Shown here one piece after another: positions 60,860 to 64,000 of a stretch of 64,000 nucleotides of DNA. This stretch comes from Gordonibacter massiliensis (ex Traore et al. 2017). GTDB taxonomy: Bacteria > Actinomycetota > Coriobacteriia > Coriobacteriales > Eggerthellaceae. The notes under the pieces are model-generated. The model made no database searches. It saw nothing but the letters and a program-made list of their open reading frames with translations, and was not told where the DNA came from. Location: the NCBI GenBank assembly GCA_900170005.1, contig LT827128.1:1240001-1304000 (forward strand), read 5' to 3'. Both the position numbers and the translations under genes were made by a program. The number at the start of each line of letters is the position of its first letter. Position 1 is the first letter of the stretch.

Positions 60860-62157
60860 AGGGCCTTCACCGCGCCTCTCACTTCCTTGGCGAGCTTGAA
60901 CAGCCCGCGCTTCTTCACTATGGGCATCATGCGCTTCACGAGCGGCTTCTGCGGCGCGCCGTCCACGCTGAACATGGCGTTGAAGACCTCCTTGACCATC
61001 ACCGGGTAGTCGGTGAACATCGAGCTCCAGCTCTCCATGACGTGCGGCCACTTGGAGAAGGTCTTCAGGTCCTGGATGACGAAGGAGCCCTCCATCCTCG
61101 CCTTGTAGGAGGAAAGCCCCGCCTCGCTCACGTCGCCCTCGTCGATGGCCTCGACCGCGGCCTCGCCCGCCATCTGGCCGGAGGCCACCGCGAAGTCCAT
61201 GCCGCGCACCTGGTAGCCCATGTTCATGCACAGGCCCGCCGTCTCGCCGGCCACCAGGCAGCCGTCGAAGACGTACTTGGGCACCATGCCGTAGCCGCCC
61301 TCGGGCACCATGTGGCCGGAGTGCTCGACGAGCTTGGCGCCCTTGATGATCGGCGCGACCGCCGGGTGGCTCTTGAAGTCCTCGAGCATCTGGTACACCG
61401 GATGGGGGTTCGAGGCGTCGGCCGCCGTGGAGATGGTGGCGACGAGGCCGAGCGAGACGGAGTCCCTGTTCGTGTAGAGGAACCCTCCGCCGACGCTGCC
61501 GTGCGTGCAGTCGCCGACGAACAGCATCGCCGCGCCCTCGCCCTCCGGCACGAGGAAGCGGTCCTCGATCTGGGAGGCCGGCAGCTCGAAGACCTGCTTG
61601 ATCCCGACCGCCATCTGGGAGGGCTTGGGCCTCGGGTTGCCGAGGCACCTCTCGGACAGGATCGGGTTCACGCCCTCGGCGAGGATGGTCACCTGCGCGG
61701 TGATCTCGTCCTCTCCCGCGCGCACGCCGACCACGCGGCCGGCGCCGTCCTTGATGAGCTCCTCCACGGCGATGCCGCAGATGTACTCGGCGCCCGCGTC
61801 CTCGGCCTTCGAGGCCAGCCACTGGTCGAAGGGCGCGCGCAGCACGGCGTAGGAGTCCCTGCCCTCCTCCGCGAGCTCGGGGCTCGTGAAGTCGATGGCC
61901 ATCTGCGAGGCGGGGTCCATGAAGGCCATGCGCTCGTGGGTGATCTTGCGCTCGAGCGGCGCCTCGGACTCGAAGTCCGGGAACACCTTCTTGAGCGAAT
62001 GCGAGTAGATGCGCCCGCCGGTCATGTTCTTCGCGCCGGCGAAGTTGCCGCGCTCCACGACGAGCACGCTCTTGCCGGCCGACGCGGCCGTGTAGGCCGC
62101 CACGGCCCCGGCGCAACCCGAGCCCACGACGATGACGTCGAAATCGGTTTCAGACAC
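60856..62157 (-). CDS. fixC: FixC-like electron-transfer flavoprotein oxidoreductase
   Basis: FAD-binding Rossmann motif VIVVGSGCAGAVAAYTAASA at the N-terminus, then GGRIYSHSLKKVFPDF, the second FAD motif region (VAGETAGLCMNMGYQVRGMD) and a C-terminal helical part. Length 433 fits FixC/ETF-QO family. With FixA, FixB and FixX it forms the complex that moves electrons to quinone or ferredoxin, and bifurcates in related systems. GTG 62157 follows GAGAGGGGAGAAC. It lies 84 bases after the structured element. Confidence 0.92.
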   Translation of the reverse strand: MSETDFDVIVVGSGCAGAVAAYTAASAGKSVLVVERGNFAGAKNMTGGRIYSHSLKKVFPDFESEAPLERKITHERMAFMDPASQMAIDFTSPELAEEGRDSYAVLRAPFDQWLASKAEDAGAEYICGIAVEELIKDGAGRVVGVRAGEDEITAQVTILAEGVNPILSERCLGNPRPKPSQMAVGIKQVFELPASQIEDRFLVPEGEGAAMLFVGDCTHGSVGGGFLYTNRDSVSLGLVATISTAADASNPHPVYQMLEDFKSHPAVAPIIKGAKLVEHSGHMVPEGGYGMVPKYVFDGCLVAGETAGLCMNMGYQVRGMDFAVASGQMAGEAAVEAIDEGDVSEAGLSSYKARMEGSFVIQDLKTFSKWPHVMESWSSMFTDYPVMVKEVFNAMFSVDGAPQKPLVKRMMPIVKKRGLFKLAKEVRGAVKAL

Positions 62158-62241
62158 GTTCTCCCCTCTCTCTTCCTTCTCTTTTTCCAACACGGTAGGG
62201 CGCCCTGCCGCCGCGCAGCGGGAGCGAGGGCGGTAGACGGA

Positions 62242-62353
62242 GGGAAGGGGCCGGCGGCGCCCACCAAGCGAGTTCCGCACGAGCCGAAACGCCCAGCGGG
62301 CGTTTCGCGCGAGCAGGACTGCCCGAGCGACTGGGCGTTGCCGGCCCCTTCCC
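62242..62353 (-). repeat. Structured element, copy B (fixB-fixC gap)
   Basis: A 14-bp perfect outer stem (62242-62255 with 62340-62353), about eight more pairs, and the apical hairpin CGAAACGCCC-AGC-GGGCGTTTCG. The blocks between stems match copy A (35481-35597) almost base for base, while the stems differ but remain complementary. It lies within the fix transcript in the same orientation as copy A in its operon. Confidence 0.8.
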
Positions 62354-62370
62354 GGGTGGGTCGAATGGTC

Positions 62371-63258
62371 TTACAGCGCCGCAGCCAGCTTGGGCAGCAC
62401 GTCCTTCAGATCACCGACGATGCCGTAGTCGCACTGCCTGAAGATGGGCGCGCTCTTGTCCTTGTTGATCGCGAACAGGGCGCCCGCGCGGTTCACGCCC
62501 ACCATGTGCTGCATCTGGCCGGACACCCCCACGCCCACGTACACCTTCGGCGAGAGCATGACGCCCGACACGCCGATGTACGACTCACGCGGCATCCAAT
62601 CAGCGCCTTCGGCGATGGGACGCGTGCACCCGCATTCGCCGCCCAGCTTGGCGGCCAGATCGTGCATGAGCTGCAAGTCCGCTTCTTCCGTGAAGCCGCG
62701 GCCGGCCGCCACCACCACGTCGGCGGCGGACAGGTCGACGTCGCTCTTCGGCAGATCCTTCGCCTCGACCACGCGCAGGGCGCGGGCCGGCGCGATGAAA
62801 GCGGCCTCTTCCACGACGTCGGTCCCGGTGGCGCCGGACTCGTCGAACACGCCGGCGCCCACCGTGTAGACGGCCGTGCCGCCGGCGGCCTTGCTCTTGC
62901 GCTGGCCCACGCCGCCGAAGTACATGGTGGCGGCCAGGTCGCCGTCGAACTCGATGACGTCGGTGATGGCGGCGGTGCCCAGGTGGGCCGCGAGCCGACC
63001 GGCGAGGACCTTCATGCGGCGGGTGGGCTCCACGAGCACCGCGGCCGGCGCCTCGGCGTCGACAACGGCGTTCACGCTGGCGTAGGCGTCGTCAAGGGAG
63101 CAGCCATCGGGCACGTCGATGTGCACCGCCTTGTCGGCGATGCCGGCAGCAGCCTCCACGCCGGGGGCTATCAGCACCACTTCGTCGGCCATCGCGCGGG
63201 CGCCCGCGCACAGGGTGTGCGCGGCAACAGGGGTTTCGGCGATAACGCATGCTTTCAT
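62371..63258 (-). CDS. fixB: FixB-like electron-transfer flavoprotein alpha subunit
   Basis: The ETF alpha family C-terminal domain is visible: VVVAAGRGFTEEADLQLMHD, LGGECGCTRPIAEGADWMPR, YIGVSGVMLSPKVYVGVGVS and AINKDKSAPIFRQCDYGIVG. Length 295 is shorter than bacterial EtfA but normal for FixB. Start ATG 63258 lies 18 bases after fixA. It is followed by a 213-base gap holding copy B. Confidence 0.92.
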   Translation of the reverse strand: MKACVIAETPVAAHTLCAGARAMADEVVLIAPGVEAAAGIADKAVHIDVPDGCSLDDAYASVNAVVDAEAPAAVLVEPTRRMKVLAGRLAAHLGTAAITDVIEFDGDLAATMYFGGVGQRKSKAAGGTAVYTVGAGVFDESGATGTDVVEEAAFIAPARALRVVEAKDLPKSDVDLSAADVVVAAGRGFTEEADLQLMHDLAAKLGGECGCTRPIAEGADWMPRESYIGVSGVMLSPKVYVGVGVSGQMQHMVGVNRAGALFAINKDKSAPIFRQCDYGIVGDLKDVLPKLAAAL

Positions 63259-63276
63259 GTTTTGATCCTGCCTTTC

Positions 63277-64000
63277 CTACAGGGCCGCTTTGAGCGCGGC
63301 CGCGAACTTTTCGATGTCGCCGTCGACCGAGGCGTCGAGCACCTCGAGCTTGCGCTCGGCCTGCTCGGGGGCCTTCGTCTCGGCCACGTCGACGACCGGT
63401 GCCGGAACATCCGAGGCGGCATCCACCGTCGAAGGCTTCTTGCCGGCGGCCAGGATGTCCTTCATGCCGGGGATGCGCGGCAGGGCCGCGTCGGGCACCA
63501 CGCTCACCACGGCGGGCAGATCGACCCGAACGGTTTGGATCTGCGCCTCGAGCATGCGGTCGCACGTGGCCACGTCGCCGTCGACGGCGATGGAGCATGC
63601 GGCCGTGACCACGGGCAGGCCCAACGCGTCGGCCAGCTGCACGTCCACCTGCTGGGCGTAGTTGTCGGCCGAGCCGTCGCCGCACACGACGAGATCGGCG
63701 CCCATCGGGCCGACGAGCTTCGCCAGCATGGCGGCGGTCGCATGGGCGTCGAGGTCGGCGCACGCGTCGTCGGCCACCATCACCAGCTCGTCCACGCCGC
63801 GGGCGAGCACGCCCTTCTTCAGCTTCGAGTCGTCGGCCTTCGCGTCGGCCACCGACACCACGGTCACCTTCGACCCCTCGTGCTGCGCCGCCAACTGGGC
63901 CGCAGCCTCGATGGCGTTGAGATCGTATTCCGACACGATGCGGTGCGCTTTCGAAAAGTCGAGCGCACCGTCGCCCGCAACCAGGATGTCCTGGTCGTCG
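63277..64000 (-). CDS. fixA: FixA-like electron-transfer flavoprotein beta subunit, 5' end outside window
   Basis: The frame continues to the right edge (DQDILVAGDGALDFSKAHRI, then VSEYDLNAIEAAAQLAAQHE), so the true start lies beyond 64000. The ETF beta signature DLVVCGDGSADNYAQQVDVQ followed by LADALGLPVVTAACSIAVDG is clear. The internal GTG at 63936 could be mistaken for a start. The 3' end is 18 bases from fixB. Confidence 0.9.
   Translation of the reverse strand, partial: DDQDILVAGDGALDFSKAHRIVSEYDLNAIEAAAQLAAQHEGSKVTVVSVADAKADDSKLKKGVLARGVDELVMVADDACADLDAHATAAMLAKLVGPMGADLVVCGDGSADNYAQQVDVQLADALGLPVVTAACSIAVDGDVATCDRMLEAQIQTVRVDLPAVVSVVPDAALPRIPGMKDILAAGKKPSTVDAASDVPAPVVDVAETKAPEQAERKLEVLDASVDGDIEKFAAALKAAL

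Noticed and set aside
63277-63936. fixA beginning at the GTG at 63936
   Set aside because: The upstream sequence to the window edge continues the FixA family (VAGDGALDFSKAHRI), so the real start lies outside the window.

Overview
The window is a 64 kb piece of a high-GC bacterial chromosome. It most likely comes from a gut Coriobacteriia of the Eggerthellaceae (Eggerthella-like). This is inferred from gene content: an anaerobic molybdopterin oxidoreductase operon with a TorD chaperone, a LuxR regulator carrying a many-pass membrane domain, a membrane pyrophosphatase, a fixABCX electron-transfer module, XRE-cupin regulators and a mucin-type M60 metallopeptidase. I could not test the assignment by alignment.

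Layout. 1-8 kb: end of an XRE regulator, a GGDEF-EAL phosphodiesterase, a double-wHTH GntR protein, then glpX and the def-fmt-rsmB translation cluster on the minus strand. 8-16 kb: SPFH/NfeD membrane pair, dnaG, a baeRF7-like protein, a dGTPase-like HD protein with a YfcE phosphoesterase, and an ECF-type sigma factor. 16-21 kb: a DUF2461 gene whose 5' end lies in a 41-bp perfect inverted repeat, a membrane diguanylate cyclase, a membrane LuxR regulator and an IS110-family element. 21-26 kb: a structured intergenic region, tatA, a FAD dehydrogenase and two broken genes (C39-like and DUF1848). 26-32 kb: hppA, an LTA-synthase-like sulfatase and an EreA/ChaN-like lipoprotein. 32-41 kb: the complete rimP-nusA-rnpM(ylxR)-infB-rbfA-nrnA-truB-ribF operon with a probable promoter and leader terminator. 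41-47 kb: a 1770-residue M60 protease with a dockerin-like segment, followed by a cohesin-like sortase-type surface protein. 47-55 kb: a toxin-antitoxin pair, the torD-nrfD-dmsB-dmsA-like operon and its divergent PucR-type regulator. 55-60 kb: acyl-CoA synthetase, XRE-cupin regulator, MFS exporter, an NYN remnant and a DUF1269 protein. 60-64 kb: the fixXCBA operon, whose fixA runs off the window.

How it fits together. Most genes are housekeeping or anaerobic respiration and electron flow. The fix proteins, Moco oxidoreductase and pyrophosphatase are energy conservation; the M60/cohesin pair is host-glycoprotein interaction; the LuxR, PucR, GntR and XRE-cupin proteins are signal inputs.

Most unusual signal. 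The intergenic DNA holds many long palindromes. The strongest is a pair of elements (35481-35597 and 62242-62353) that share a nearly invariant core but have different, still complementary stems. They sit in the same orientation inside two unrelated operons. This compensatory pattern suggests a structured RNA element. Other candidates are the IS110 leader (possible bridge RNA), a 150-bp MITE-like element with 5-bp direct repeats, and the DUF2461 fold-back.
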